Assembly: GCA_964578835.1 (NCBI GenBank)
Contig: CAZOEL010000094.1
Location: 1 to 23,280, forward strand
Length of the DNA stretch: 23,280 nucleotides
From: CAZOEL01 sp964578835
GTDB lineage: Bacteria; Desulfobacterota; Syntrophobacteria; Syntrophobacterales; Syntrophobacteraceae
Direction: 5' to 3'
Shown: one piece after another, positions 23,248 to 23,280 of the stretch
Numbering within the stretch: position 1 is the stretch's first letter
How the letters are laid out: each line of letters opens with the position of its first letter
Position numbers and translations under genes: made by a program
The notes under the pieces: model-generated
Told to the model about the DNA's origin: nothing
The model's input: the letters and a program-made list of their open reading frames with translations, nothing else
The model's database searches: none

Positions 23248-23280
23248 ATGTTGTTGGGCCAGCCACTTATCGTCCTTCCG

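Overview
The window looks like a chromosomal piece of an anaerobic, Gram-negative Desulfobacterota (former Deltaproteobacteria), perhaps Syntrophobacter-like. This is inferred from gene content: a PxxKW cysteine-rich protein, a DUF362/ferredoxin protein, a COG3937-type phasin-like protein, a DksA-BON fusion, a rhodanese/MauE pair and a probable selenoprotein of the DsrE family. No rRNA, tRNA, CRISPR array or transposase gene was seen.

Layout. (1) 109-5581, minus strand: a tight housekeeping operon transcribed as OB-HD (YhaM-like) > tmk > holB > ricT/PSP1 > metG, with two TGATG stop/start overlaps. The tmk-holB-PSP1-metG order resembles the tmk...holB-yaaT...metS region of Bacillus. (2) 5582-6582: about 1 kb with three consecutive palindromic or MITE-like repeats and a 25-codon ORF behind a perfect Shine-Dalgarno. 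(3) 6583-8404: an ASCH-domain protein (+), then a minus-strand MauE/DoxX-like membrane protein and an exported rhodanese. (4) 8795-12447: a compact SbcD/SbcC (gp47/gp46-like) pair whose SbcC frame runs 219 bp antisense through the 3' end of a convergent PAP2 phosphatase gene. (5) 12894-15079: a winged-helix-like protein with an internal duplication, the PxxKW protein, a shared bidirectional terminator, then SlyD-like FKBP and DksA-BON on the minus strand. (6) 15547-18528: a small Cys-rich protein, DUF362 with two 4Fe-4S motifs (minus), a phasin-like protein and an LspA homologue. (7) 18708-21715: a 588-residue orphan whose C-terminal part looks like a nucleoside phosphorylase/nucleosidase, a 75-residue hypothetical, a PilZ-like protein and a helical hypothetical (minus). 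(8) 21897-23114: a DJ-1/PfpI protein and a DsrE-family protein.

The main discovery candidate is the DsrE-family gene at 22764-23114. Standard translation stops at an in-frame TGA (codon 78), but the frame continues for 38 codons into a typical DsrE C-terminus. The TGA sits where the first Cys of a CxxC motif is expected, giving UxxC. An 8-bp hairpin with an AGGTA loop starts 14 nt after the TGA, as expected of a bacterial SECIS. This gene would be mis-annotated as truncated.

The first 48 bases and positions 23198-23247 are near-identical inverted copies of one repeat, so the whole window is bracketed by an inverted repeat pair.
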